A stretch of DNA of 64,000 bases from Mercurialis annua. Taxonomy: Eukaryota > Streptophyta > Magnoliopsida > Malpighiales > Euphorbiaceae. Where the stretch lies: contig NC_065573.1 in NCBI RefSeq assembly GCF_937616625.2, positions 2,433,001 to 2,497,000 of the forward strand, in the 5' to 3' direction. The notes beneath the pieces were generated by a model. It saw nothing but the letters and a program-made list of their open reading frames with translations. It ran no database searches and had not been told where the DNA came from. The stretch's first letter is position 1, and each line of letters opens with the position of its first letter. A program made the position numbers and the translations under genes. This document shows, one piece after another, positions 21,501 to 34,368 of this stretch.

Positions 21501-23342
21501 AAACGTTTGGATTTGTTTCTCAACGTTTTAAACGTTTGGTTTTGTTTCGTAACGTTTGTAAACGTTTGGCTTAAAACTCTAAAAAGGTGAAATGTTTGGA
21601 TTTGTTTCGTAACGTTTGTTAACGTTTGGCTTAAATTGTTAAAAAAGTAAAACGCTTGGATTTGTTTCATAACGTTTGTAAACGTTTGGCCTAAATTGCT
21701 AGAAAATAGAAACGCTTGGATTTGTTTCGTAACGTTTGTAAACTTTTGGCTTAAATTGCTAAAAAGGTGGACATTTGGATTTGTTTCATAACCTTTGTAA
21801 ACGTTTGGCCTAAATCGCTGAAAAGGTGGAACGTTTGGATTTTTTTCGTAACGTTTGTAAACATTTGACTTAAATCGCTAAAAAGGTGAAACGTTTTAAT
21901 TTGTTTCGTTACATTTGTAAACGTTTGGCTTCAATCGATTAAAAGGTGAAACATTTGCATTTTTTTCATAACGTTTGTAAACGTTTGGCATACATTGCTA
22001 AAAAGGTGAAATGTTTGGATTTGTTTTGTAACGTATTAAACGTTTGTCTTAAATCTTTAAAATGGGGAAATGTTTTGGATTTGTTTCGTAACGTTTGGCT
22101 TAAATTGCAAAAAAGGTGAAATGTTTGGTTTTGTTTCTAAATGTTTGTAAACGTTCGGCTTAAATTGCTAAAAAGGTGAAACATTTCGATTTGTTTCGTA
22201 ACGTTTGTAAACGTTTGGCTTAAATTACTTAAAAGATGAAAAGCTTGGATTTATTTCGTAACATTTGTAAAAGTTTGGCTTAAATTGCTAAAAAGGTGAA
22301 ACGCTTGGATTTGTTTCGAACCGTTTGTAAACGTTTGGCTTAAATTGCTAATAAGGTGAAATGCTTGGTTTTGTTTGGTAACGTTTGTAAACGTTTGGCT
22401 TATATCGGTAAAAAGGTGAAACGTTTAGATTTGTTTCGTAACGTTTGTAAACGTTTGGCTTAAATTGCTAAAGATGTTAAACGTTTGGATATGTTTCGTA
22501 ACGTTTTTAACGTTTAATTTTAATTGGTAAAAAGATGAAATGCTTGGATTTGTTTCGTAACTTTTGTAAACGTTTTGCTTATTTTGCTAAAAAGATGAAA
22601 CGCTTGGATTTGTTTCGTAACGTTTGTAAACGTTTGGCTTAAACCGTTAAAAAAGTGAAACGTTTGGATTTGTTTCGTAATGTTTTTAACGTTTGGTTTG
22701 AATTGCTAAAAAGATGAAACGCTTGGATTTGTTTTGTATCGTTTGTAAACGCTTTGCTTAAATTGCTAAAAAGATGAAACACTTGGATTTGTTTCGTAAC
22801 GTTTGTAAACGTTTGACTTAAATCGCTAAAAACATGAAACGTTTGGATTTGTTTTGTAACGTTTGTAAACGTTTGGCTTAAATTGCTAAAAAGGTGAAAC
22901 GTTTGGATTTGTTTAGTAACGTTTGTAAATGTTTGGCTTAAATCGCTAAAAAGGTGAAACGTTTGGATTTGTTTCGTAACGTCTGTAAACGTTTGGCTTA
23001 AATCGCTAAAAAGGTGAAACATTTGGATTTGTTTCTTAACGTTTGTAAACGTTTGGTATAAATCGTTAAAAAGGTGAAATGTTTGACTTTGTTTCGCAAC
23101 GTTTTAAACGTTTGGCTTAAATCGCTAAAATGGAGAAATGTTTGGATTTGTTTCGTAACGTTTGTAAACGTTTGGCATAAATCGCTAAAAAGGTGAAATG
23201 CTTGGATTTGTTTCGTAACGTTTTAAACGTTTGGCTTAAATCGCTAAAATGGGGAAATGTTTGGATTTGTTTCGTAACGTTTGTAAACGTTTGGCTTAAA
23301 TTGCTAAAAAGATGAAATGTTTGGTATTTGTATATGTTCGAA
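15555..23342 (+). repeat. 60-bp satellite array, block 2
   Basis: About 130 monomers, same orientation and period as block 1. From 15555 to about 20220 it follows block 1 monomer by monomer. From about 22146 to 22566 it matches 13387-13806. The intervening ~1.9 kb (20220-22146) is missing from block 1. From about 17900 rightward it also parallels 31700-39660. A 127-codon minus-strand open frame at 22639-23022 is just consecutive monomers without stops (repeating 20-residue unit TFHLFS-LSQTFTNVTKQIQ). The block ends with an odd GGTATTTGTATATGTTCG, which recurs at 39643-39660, then AA and the solo LTR. No gene or RNA found. Confidence 0.95.
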
Positions 23343-23800
23343 TGTAATACCCCAAGATATTTAATTAGCTAATTGGACCACGTGTCCAGTTTTGACTCAC
23401 CCGAGTGGCGAAATCGGAAAGATTTCTGATAAAATTAAAGTAAATAAATTTCAAGTAGGTCGGTTTGGGGATATTAACTATGAGAAAATTAAGGTTATAT
23501 TTCAATTCTAAAAATTAGAATTGGAATTAAAAGGAAAAAATGTCAAGAAAAGTCCAAAATAAAGTACAGGGACCAAAGTGGTAATTTAGCCACATTGTGT
23601 AGAAAACAGAAATTTTAGATTTTGACGGGAAAGTATTAATGTTGAGCTTCGTATTATTTATTGGGTATAAATAATACGTAAAAGTAATAATTTAAGAGTT
23701 TATTGATTTAGTTATGGACTAAATCGTACGAAAGAAAAGTTGAAAGGATAAATGATAATAAACAAAAAGAACAAGGACCAAAGTGGTATATTTTCCAAAA

Positions 23801-23810
23801 TATATATATA
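23801..23810 (+). promoter_or_regulatory. TATA box of the solo LTR
   Basis: TATATATATA followed by GAGAAATATG, 458 bp into the LTR. Transcription would be expected about 30 bp downstream (near 23835), just before the CG-rich leader. Its position agrees with the TATA-like sites of the other two LTR families (about 490 and 560 bp from their starts). Confidence 0.6.
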
Positions 23811-24139
23811 GAGAAATATGAAACAGAAGAAGGATCGAGAGAATTGGAAGGTAATCGCTGAATACGATCGTTTCGCCGCCGTTTCGCCGTTCGACGCCCG
23901 AATCTTGTGATTTTTGCGGCGATTTCTTCAGAATCGAATCCTCTATCGATCCTAAGCTTCGTTTTGAGGTAAATATCTTAATATTTGGTGATAAATTCGA
24001 ATTAAATGATGGTTTTAGTATAAAATAGAAATTTAGCGATTTAAGCTCGGTTTAACGTTTTAATGAAAACTGAGTTATGGGTTTTGTCGGAAATGAAGTG
24101 TTTGGTGTGTATGGCGAGTGATAGCACGATAGGACGGCT

Positions 24140-24262
24140 GTGTGCGAATCGCACACGGTGTGCGAACGCACACCCGTGGTGTGCGGACGCACAACAGTAT
24201 TTGTGTGCGAACGCACACCACACTATCCGGGCGCACAGTGCTTTTTCACGCCCGCACAGTGA
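24140..24262. repeat. Cluster of GTGTGCGAACGCACAC palindromes in the solo LTR
   Basis: Short inverted repeats at 24140-24156, 24157-24174, 24178-24195 and 24203-24219, with degenerate units to 24262. Each is GTGTGCG, two or three central bases, then CGCACAC. The cluster sits about 800-920 bp from the LTR start, nearly the same place as the differently spelled GTGCACG palindromes of the first LTR family, and like them it is downstream of the TATA box. Confidence 0.82.
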
Positions 24263-27200
24263 GTCCCCAGGGACCAAAATGGACTTTTGCCCAAGGGACT
24301 AAAATGGACTTTTAACCCTAATTGAACAGGAATTCAATATTTTTGAATATTAGACCCTAAAAACGATTAAGGACCCCAATAATTTTAAAAAGTGAAGTGT
24401 TAGCTCGACGTTTTACGTGAGCTACGATAATGGAAAACGCTAAGGATAGTGTACGTTTCTCGAATACGAGAAACAAGTTTCGATATATCGTGAATACGAT
24501 AAAAGAATATCGAGATCACGAATAACACTAAGAATGAAATATAACCCTAAAACTTAGGAGTATAACACGTGTAAAAGTATGAGTTCCACGTCTAACTATT
24601 AAACGGTTTGTCAGACGTGTCAGCGAGTAGTGGGGTCAGTAGACGTGGACTAGCGAGGGCTTACTATCAGATCGACCACATCATTACTTGGATTGCGGTC
24701 ACTGTGAGTAGCACTTTACTTTCGTGTATTATATATTAAAGTTATTATATATATATATATTTATTTTGTTTATCGCATCGCATGATATATGGTTTGAGTA
24801 AATAATAGATATTTCTATCAAGTATATATACGAGAACTAGTATGCGATCCGAAGAAACTAGCTACCTATTGGGTGTCAATAGGCTGTGTGATCACCAATA
24901 TTGAGTCAGTCTAGTGTGTTTGCATTTGAGAAATGATTTGATATGTATGGCATGATTTGAATATGAATTTCGAAATCAGATAATGATTTGATACGAGTGA
25001 GCACTCGGTTATGGTGTAACCTGGAGTCCCCGTATCTAGTGGGTTGGACCCACCAGTGAGTTGGACTCACAACTTGAGATTTATGATTGGGTTGAACGAT
25101 ATATGATTATTCAAGATATGTGTCGCATGCTAGGATATTAGTTTCGTACGGATCAAATACATGTTTGTATGTTTTATATTATTGTTTTCTGGAGATGCGA
25201 TGCTATATTTTTATACTAATACCGTTAGTAAATGCAAACTCACTCAGCATTTTCCCAAATACTGACCCCTCACCTTTGATGTTTTCAGGTGCTTAGTATG
25301 TGGACCTAGCTAGAGGCCAATTTTGAAGTCCAGAAGTCAGCTGTGTATGTATAGTTTCTGACTTCTGAGAATGCTGCAGTAGTGGTCCCGCGTTGACAGA
25401 GTTGTAGCCTAGACAGCAGTACATTTTGAGTGTACATATTACTTGATGTCTTCTTTATATGTTTTGTAGGCTACGTGTTTTATATGTGATCCACGGCCCC
25501 AGATGCCGGTGAGATGTTTTGAGACATTAACTGATGTATAGAGTACCGCGAGGCCAGTTCGTACAGGGTACGGTAACTAGAGCCCGCGAGGTTTAAACAG
25601 TTAATGTAAATATTTGGTTATATGTTATATATGTATATTTGCTTCCGTTGTTTACTGTTATTTGTTTATTATTTGCGAAAAATTACTAGTGATTTAAGGC
25701 TTCCTACGGGTTTCGGAGCTACCACTCCCGTTCCCTAGCGCCGGTTACGGCTCAATATTTTGGGTCGTGACAGCTTAAATTGCTAAAAAGGTGACACATT
25801 TGGATTTATTTTGTAACGTTTGTAAACGTTCAGCTTAAATTGCTAAAAAGGTGAAATGTTTGGATTTGTTTTGTAACGTTTGTAAGCTTAAATCACTAAA
25901 AAGGTGAAACGCTTGGATTTGTTTTGTAATGTTTGTAAATGTTTGGCTTAAATCGCTAAAAAGGTGAAACACTTGGATATGTTTCGTAATGTTTGTAAAT
26001 ATTTGACTTAAATCGCTAAAAAGGTGAAACATTTGGATTTTTTTCGTAACGTTTGTAAACGTTTGGCTTCAATCGCTAAAAAGGTGAAACATTTGGATTT
26101 GTTTCGTAACGTTTGTAAACATTTGGCATAAATCGCTAAAAAGGTGAAATGTTTGGATTTTTTTTGTAACGTTTTAAGCGTTTGGGTTAAATCGTTAAAA
26201 TGGGGAAATGTTTGGATTTGTTTCGTAACGTTTTTAAACGTTTGGCTTAAATTGCTAAAAAGGTGTAATGTTTGGTTTTGTTTCTTAACGTTTGTAAACG
26301 TTCGGCTTAAATTGCTAAAAAGGTGAAACATTTGGATTTGTTTCGTAACGTTTGTAAACGTTTCGCTTAAATTGCTTAAAAGGTGAAAAGCTTGGATTTA
26401 TTTCGTAACGTTTGTAAAAGTTTGGCTTAAATTGCTTTAGAGATGAAACGCTTGGATTTTTTTCGGAACGTTTGTAAACATTTGGCTTAAATTGCTAAAA
26501 AGGTGAAACGCTTTGATTTGTTTCTTAACGTTTGTAAACGTTTGGCTTAAATTGCTAAAAAGGTGAAACGCTTAGTTTTGTTTGGTAACATTTGTTAACG
26601 TTTGGTTTAAATCGCTAAAAAGGGGAAACATTTAGATTTGTTTCGTAACGTTTGAAAACGTTTGGCTTAAATTGCTAAAGATGTTAAACGTTTGGATTTG
26701 TTTCGTAACATTTTTAACGTTTGGTTTTAATTGCTAAAAAGATGAAACGCTTGGATTTGTTTCGCATCGTTTGTAAACGCTTTGCTTAAATTGCTAAAAA
26801 GATGAAACACTTGGATTTGTTTCGTGACGTTTGTAAACGTTTGACTTAAATCGCTAAAAACATGAAACGTTTGGATTTGTTTCGTAACGTTTGTAAACGT
26901 TTGGCTTAAATTGCTAAAAAGGTGAAACTTTTGGATTTGTTTTGTAACGTTTGTAAATGTTTGGCTTAAATCGCTAAAAAGGTGAAACATTTGGATTTGT
27001 TTCGTAACGTGTGTAAATGTTTGGCTTAAATCGCTAAAAAGGTGAAACGTTTGGATTTGTTTCGTAACGTCTGTAAACGTTTGGCTTAAATCGCTAAAAA
27101 GGTGAAACATTTGGATTTGTTTCATAACGTTTGTAAACGTTTGGTATAAATCATTAAAAAGGTGAAATGTTTGACTTTGTTTCGCAACGTTTTAAATGTT

Positions 27201-27442
27201 TGGCTTAAATCGCTAAAATGGAGAAATGTTTGGATTTATTTCGTAACGTTTGGAAATGTTCGGCTTAAATTGTTAAAAAGGTGAAATGTTTGGTTTTGTT
27301 TCGTAACGTTTGTAAACGTTCGGCTTAAATAGCTAAAAAGGTGACACGTTTTGATTTGTTTCGTAACGTTTGTAAACGTTCGGCTTAAATAGCTAAAAAG
27401 GTGACACGTTTTGATTTGTTTCGTAACGTTTGTAAACGTTTG

Positions 27443-30300
27443 GCTTATATTGCTAAAAAGGCGAAACGCTTGGATTTATTTCGTAACGTTTGTAAACGTT
27501 TGGCTTGGATTACTAAAATGTTGAAACGCTTGAATTTGTTTCAGAATTAGTAAACGTTTGGCTTAAATTGTTAAAAAGGTAAAACACTTGGATTTGTTTC
27601 ATAACGTTTGTAAACGTTTGGCTTAAATTGCTAAAAAGGTGAAACACTTGCTTTTGTTTCGTAACGTTTGTAAGGGTTTGGCTTGAATCGCTAAAAATGT
27701 GAAACGTTTGGATTTGTTTCGCAACGTTTAAAAAGTTTGGTTTTTGTTTCGTAACGTTTGTAAACGTTTGGCATAAATCTTTAAAAACGTAAAATGTTTG
27801 GATTTGTTTCGTAACGTTTGTAAACGTTTGCTTAAATTGCTAAAAAGGTGAAACGCTTGGATTTGTTTCCTAACGTTTGTAAACGTTTGGCCTAAATTGC
27901 TAAAAAGGTGAAACGCTTGGATTTCTTTCATACGTTTGTAATTGTTTGGCTTAAATCGCTAAAAAGGTGAAACATTTGGATTTGTTTCGTAACGTTTGTA
28001 AACGTTTGGCTTATATCGCTAAAAAGGTGAAACATTTGGATTTGTTTCAAAACGTTTGTAAACGTTTGGCTTCAATCGCTTACAAGGTGAAACGTTTGGA
28101 TTTTTTTCGTAACGTTTATAAACGTTTGGTATGAATCGCTAAAAGGTGAAATGTTTGGATTTGTTTCTTAACGTTTTAAACGTTTGGCTTAAATTGTTAA
28201 AATGGGGAAATGTTTGGATTTGTTTCGTAACGTTTGTAAATGTTTGGCTTAAATCGCTAAAAAGGTGAAACGTTTGGATTTGTTTCGTAACGTTTGTTAA
28301 CGTTTGCCTTCAATTGCTAAAAAGGAGAAACGTTTGGATTTCTTTCGTAACGTTTTTATACGTTTGGCTTAAATCGCAAAAAAGGTGACACGTTTGGATT
28401 TGTTTCGTAACGTTTGTAAATTTTTTGCTTATATTGCTAAAAAGGCGAAACGCTTGGATTTATTTCGTAACGTTTGTAAACGTTTGGCTTAGATTACTAA
28501 AAAGTTGAAACGCTTGAATTTGTTTCAGAATTAGTAAACGTTTGGCTTAAATTGTTAAAAAGGTAAAACACTTGGATTTGTTTCATAACGTTTGTAAACG
28601 TTTGGCTTAAATTGCTAAAAAGGTGAAACACTTGCTTTTGTTTCGTAACGTTTGTAAGGGTTTGGCTTGAATCGCTAAAAATGTGAAACGTTTGGATTTG
28701 TTTCGTAACGTTTAAAAAGTTTGGTTTTTGTTTCGTAACGTTTGTAAACGTTTGGCATAAATCTTTAAAAAGGTGAAATGTTTGGATTTGTTTCGTAACG
28801 TTTGTAAACGTTTGCTTAAATTGCTAAAAAGGTGAAACGCTTGGATTTGTTTCCTAACGTTTGTAAACGTTTGGCCTAAATTGCTAAAAAGGGGAAACGC
28901 TTGGATTTCTTTTGTACGTTTGTAATTGTTTGGCTTAAATCGCTAAAAAGGGGAAACGTTTGGATTTGTTTCGTAACCTTTGTAAACGTTTGGCCTAAGT
29001 CGCTAAAAAGGTGAAACGTTTAGATTTGTTTCGTAACGTTTGTAAACGTTCGGCTTATATCGCTAAAAAGGTGAAACATTTGGATTTGTTTCAAAACGTT
29101 TGTAAACGTTTGGCTTCAATCGCTTACAAGGTGAAACGTTTGGATTTCTTTCGTATAGTTTATAAACATTTGGTATGAATCAATAAAAGGTGAAATGTTT
29201 GGATTTGTTTCGTAACGTTTTAAACGTTTGGCTTAAATTGTTAAAATGGGGAAATGTTTGGATTTGTTTCGTAACTTTTTTAAACGTTTGGCTTAAATCG
29301 CTAAAAAGGGGAAACGTTTGGATTTGTTTCGTAACGTTTGTTAACGTCTGCCTTCAATTGCTAAAAAGGAGAAACGTTTGGATTTCTTTCGTAATGTTTT
29401 TATACGTTTGGCTTAAATCGCAAAAAAGGTGACACGTTTGGATTTGTTTCGTAACGTTTGTAAATTTTTTGCTTATATTGCTAAAAAGGCGAAACGCTTG
29501 GATTTATTTCGTAACGTTTGTAAACGTTTGGCTTAGATTACTAAAAAGTTGAAACGCTTGAATTTGTTTCAGAATTAGTAAACGTCTGGCTTAAATTGTT
29601 AAAAAGGTAAAACACTTGGATTTGTTTCATAACGTTTGTAAACGTTTGGCTTAAATTGCTAAAAAGGTGAAACACTTGCTTTTGTTTCGCAACGTTTGTA
29701 AGGGTTTGGCTTGAATCGCTAAAAATGTGAAACGTTTGGATTTGTTTCGTAACGTTTAAAAAGTTTGGTTTTTGTTTCGTAACGTTTGTAAACGTTTGGC
29801 ATAAATCTTTAAAAAGGTGAAATGTTTGGATTTGTTTCATAACGTTTGTAAACGTTTGCATAAATTGCTAAAAAGGTAAAACGCTTGGATTTGTTTCCTA
29901 ACGTTTGTAAATGTTTGGCCTAAATTGCTAAAAAGGTGAAACGCTTGGATTTCTTTCGTACGTTTGTAATTGTTTGGCTTAAATCGCTAAAAAGGTGAAA
30001 CGTTTGGATTTGTTTCGTAACCTTTGTAAACGTTTCGCCTAAGTCGCTAAAAAGGTGAAACGTTTAGATTTGTTTCGTAACGTTTGTAAACGTTTGGCTT
30101 ATATCGCTAAAAAGGTGAAACATTTGGATTTGTTTCAAAACGTTTGTAAACGTTTGGCTTCAATCGCTTACAAGGTGAAACGTTTGGATTTCTTTCGTAA
30201 CATTTATAAACGTTTGGCATGAATCGCTAAAAGGTGAAATGTTTGGATTTGTTTCGTAACGTTTTAAACGTTTGGCTTAAATTGTTAAAATGGGGAAATG
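27443..30300 (+). repeat. Three higher-order repeat units of ~0.98-1.04 kb
   Basis: Diagnostic text GCTTATATTGCTAAAAAGGCG starts units at 27443, 28427 and 29471, spacing 984 and 1,044 bp. The difference is one 60-bp monomer (a GCCTAAGTCGC-type monomer near 28990 is present in units 2 and 3 and absent from unit 1). Each unit also carries the truncated monomer CAGAATTAGTAAACG (27542, 28526, 29570), the TAAGGGTTTGG monomer, a half-length GTTTGGTTTTTG unit and CAATCGCTTACAAGG in the same order. Confidence 0.85.
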
Positions 30301-33300
30301 TTTGGATTTGTTTCGTAACTTTTTTTAACGTTTGGCTTAAATTGCTAAAAAGGTGAAATGTTTGGATTTGTTTCTTAAGGTTTGTAAACGTTCGGCTTAA
30401 ATTGCTAAAAAGGTGAAACGTTTGGATTTGTTTCGTAACGTTTGTAAACGTTTGGCTTAGATTGCTTAAAAGGTGAAAGGCTTGGATTTATTTCGTAACA
30501 TTTGTAAAAGTTTGGCTTAAATTGCTAAAAAGGGGAAATACTTGGATTTGTTTCGGAACGTTTGTAAACGTTAGGCTTAAATTGCTAAAAAGGTGAAACA
30601 CTTGGATTTATTTCATAACGTTTGTAAACGTTCGGCTTAAATCGCTAAAAAGGTGAAATGTTTAGATTTGTTTCATAATGTTTCTAAACGCTTGGCTTAA
30701 ATCGCTAAAAAGAAGAAACGTTTGGATTTCTTTCGTAACGTTTGTAAACGTTTGACATAAATCCCTAAAAAGGTGAAATGTTTGGATTTGTTTCATAATG
30801 GTTGAAACGTTTGGCTTAAATCGCTAAAATGGGGAAATGTTTGGTTTTGTTTCGTAACATTTGTATACGTTTGGCATAAATCGCTAAAATTGTGACATGT
30901 TTGGATTTTTTTCGTAACGTTTTTAAACGTTTTGCTTAAATTGCAAAAAAGGTGAAACGCTTGGATTTGTATTATTACCTTGGTAAGCGTTTTGGCTTAA
31001 ATTGCTACAAAGGTGGAACGTTTAGATTTATTTCGTAACGTTCGTAAACGTTTAGCTTCAATAGCTAAAAAGGTGAAACACTTAATTTTGTTTCGTAACG
31101 TTTGTAAACGTTTGGCTTAAATGGCTAAAAAGGTGAAATATTTAGATTTGTTTCGTAACGTTTGTAAACGCTTGGCTTATATGTCTAAAAAGGTTAAACG
31201 TTTGGATTTGGTTCGTAACGTTTTAAACGTTTGGCTTAAATAGCTAAAACCGGGAAACGTTTGGATTTGTTTCATAATGTTTTAAACGTTTGGCTTGAAT
31301 TGCTAAAGCGGGGAAATGTTTGGACTTGTTTCGTAACGTTTGTAAACGTTTGGCTTAAATTTCAAAAAAGGTGAAACATTTGGACTTGTTTCGTAACGTT
31401 TGTAAACGTTTGGCTTAAATCGCTAAAAAGGTGAAACGTTTGGATTTGTTTCGTAACGTTTGGATTTGTTTCGTAACGTTTGTAAATGTTTTGCTTAAAT
31501 CGCTAAAAAGGGGAAACGTTTAGATTTGTTTTGTAACATTTCTAAACGTTTGGCCTAAATCGCTAAAAAGGTGAAACGTTTGAATTTGTTTCGTAACGTT
31601 TGTAAACGTTTGGCTTAACAAGCTAAAAAGGTGAAACAGTTGGATTTGTTTCATAACGTTTGGCTTAAATTGCTAAAAAGGTGAAACGTTTGGATTTGTT
31701 TCGTAACGTTTGTAAGCGTTCGGCTTAAATGGCTGAAAAGGTGAAATGTCTGAATTTGCTTCGTAACATTTTGTTAACGTTTGGCTTAAATCGCTAAAAA
31801 TTGAAACTTTTGGATTTGTTTCGTGACGTTTGTAAATGTTTGGATTGAATCGCTAAAAAGGTGAAACGTTTGGATTTGTTTTGTAACGTTTGTAAACGTT
31901 TGGCTTATAGCGCTAAAAAGATGAATTATTTGGATTTGTTTATTAACGCTTGTAAACGTTTGGCATAAATTGTTAAAAAGGTGAGACGCTTTGATTTGTT
32001 TTGTATCGTTTGTAAATGTTTGGCTTAAATCGCTAAAAAGGGGAAACGTTGGGATTTTTTCGTAACGTTTGTAAATGTTTGGCTTAAATCGCTAAAAAGG
32101 GGAAACGTTTGGATTTGTTTCGTAACGTTTGTAAACGTTTGGCTTCAATCGCTAAACAGGTGAAACATTTAGATTTGTTTCGTAACATTTTAATCGTTTG
32201 GCTTAAATCGCTAAAATAGGGAAATGTTTGGACTTGTTTCGTAACGTTTGTAAACGTTTGGCTTAAATTCCTAAAAAGGTGAAATGTTTTGTTTTGTTTT
32301 GTAACATTTGTAAACGTTCGGCTTAAATCGCTAAAAAGGTGACACGTTTGGAGATGTTTCGTAACGTTTGTAAACATTTTGTTTAAATTGCTAAAACGTT
32401 GAAACGCTTGGATTTATTTCGTAACGTTTGTAAACGTTTGGCTTAAATTACTAAAAAGGTTAAACGCTTGAATTTGTTTTGGAACGTTTGTAAATGTTTG
32501 GCTTAAATTTTTAAAAAGGTGAAACGCTTGTATTTGTTTCATAACGTTTGTAAACGTTTGGCTTAAATTGCTAAAAAGGTGAAACGCTTGAATTTGTTTC
32601 GGAACGTTTGTAAGTGTTTGGCTTGAATCACTAAAAATGTGAAACGTTTGGATTTGTTTCTTAACATTTTAAACGTTTGGTTTTTTTTCCGTAACGTTTG
32701 TAAACGTTTGGCTTAAATCTCTAAAAAGGTAAAATGTTTGGATTTGTTTCGTAACGTTTGTAAATGTTTCGCTTAAATTGCTAAAAAGGTAAAACTTTTG
32801 GATTTGTTTCGTAACGTTTGTAAACGTTTGGCCACTTTTGTAAACTTTTTGCTTAAATTGCTAAAAAGCTGAAACATTTGAATTTCTTTCATAAACGTTG
32901 TAAACTTTTTGCTTAAATTGCTTAAAAGGTGAAACATTTGAATTTCTTTCATAAACGTTGTAAACGTTTGGCATCAATCGCTAAAAAGGTGAAACTTTTG
33001 GATTTTTTTCGTAACGTTTGTAAACGTTTAGCTTCAATCGCTTAAAAGGTGAAACGTTTGTATTTGTTTCGTAACGTTTGTAAACGTTTGGCATAAATCG
33101 CTAAAAAGGTGAAATGTTTGAATTTGGTTCGTAACGTTTTAAACATTTAGCTTAATTCGAAAAATAAGGAAATGTTTCGATTTCTTTCGTACCGTTATTA
33201 AACGTTTGGCTTAAATTGCTAATAAGGTGAAATGTTTGGTTTTGTTTCTTAGCATTTGTAAACGCTCCGCTTAAATTGCCAAAAAGGTGAAACCTTTGGA

Positions 33301-34368
33301 TTTGTTTCGTAACGTTTGTAAACGTTTGGCTTAAATTGCTTAAAAGGTGAAAAGCTTGGATTTCTTTTGTAACGTTTGTAAACGTTTGGCTTAAATTGCT
33401 AAAAAGGTGAAACGCTTGGATTTGTTTCGGAACGTTTGTAAACGTTTGGCTTAAATTGCTAAAAAGGTGAAACAATTGGATTTGTTTCTGAACATTTGTA
33501 AACGTTTGGCTTAAATTGCTAAAAAGGTGAAACGCTTGGTTTTGTTTGGTAACGTTTGTAAACGTTTGGCTTAATCGCTAATTAAAAAGGTGAAACGTTT
33601 AGATTTGTTTCGTAACGTTTGTAAACGTTTAGCTTAAATTGCTAAAGGTGTTAAATGTTTGGATTTGTTTCGTAACGTTTTTAACATTTGGTTTTAATTT
33701 CTAAAAAGATGAAACGCTTGGATTTGTTTCGTAACGTTTGTAAATGTTTTGCTTAAATTGCTAAAAAGATGAAACTCTTGGATTTGTTTCGTAACATTTG
33801 TAAACGTTTGGCTTGAATCGCTAAAAATATGAAACGTTTGGATGTGTTTCGTAACGTTTGTAAACGTTCGGCTTAAATTGCTAAAAAGGTAAAACGTTTG
33901 GATTTGTTTTGTAACGTTTGTAAACGTTCGACTTGATTTGCTAAAAAGGTGAAACGTTTTGATTTGTTTCGTAACGTTTGTAAATGTTTGGATTAAATCG
34001 CTAAAAAGGGGAAATGTTTGGATTTTATTCGTAACGTTTGTAAACGTTTGGCTTTAATCGCTAAAAAGGCGAAACGTTTGGATTTGTTTCGTAACGTTTT
34101 TAAACGTTTGGCATAAATCGCTAAAAAGGTGAAATGTTTGGATTTGTTTCGTAACGTTTTAAACGTTTGGCTTAAATCGCTAAATGGGGAAATGTTTGGA
34201 TTTGTTTCGTAACGTTTGTAAACGTTTTGCTCAGATTTCTAAAAAGGTGAAATGTTTTGTTTTGTTTCGTAACATTTGTAAACGTTCGGCTTAAATCGCT
34301 AAAAAGGTGACACATTTGGATTTGTTTCGTAACGTTTGTAAATGTTCGGCTTAAATTGCTAAAAAGGT

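Larger units (their letters stand above)
23343..25772 (+). mobile_element. Solo LTR of a second Ty3/gypsy-like family
   Basis: A 2,430-bp insertion in the satellite with LTR termini TGTAATACCCC and GGTCGTGACA. There is no internal domain, primer site or second LTR, so it is a solo LTR, usually the product of recombination between two LTRs. It contains a TATA box (23801-23810), a CG-rich leader block (about 23861-23900), a palindrome cluster (24140-24262) and an AT dinucleotide run (about 24749-24762). The last ~90 bp closely resemble, in reverse, the inner ends of the LTRs at 5511 and 34374. The left flank is GTTCGAA and the right GCTTAAA; no 5-bp target duplication is visible. The uninterrupted satellite counterpart is at 39651-39670. 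A 79-codon frame across the palindromes (24063-24302) is not convincing as a gene. Confidence 0.9.

Noticed and set aside
24063..24302. 79-codon plus-strand frame in the solo LTR
   Set aside because: Most of it is the palindrome cluster translated (Cys/Ala/His-rich). No domain, and the opposite strand is equally open.
24749..24762. AT dinucleotide run as a replication or matrix-attachment element
   Set aside because: Only a short simple repeat inside an AT-rich LTR; nothing else supports such a role.
26144..26326. Plus-strand open frames with Asn-Val-Trp-Leu-Lys repeats (also 29190-29432, 50042-50224, 55020-55202, 61300-61482)
   Set aside because: Same satellite read in another direction. 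They exist only where a 58-bp or GGGG variant removes the consensus TGA.
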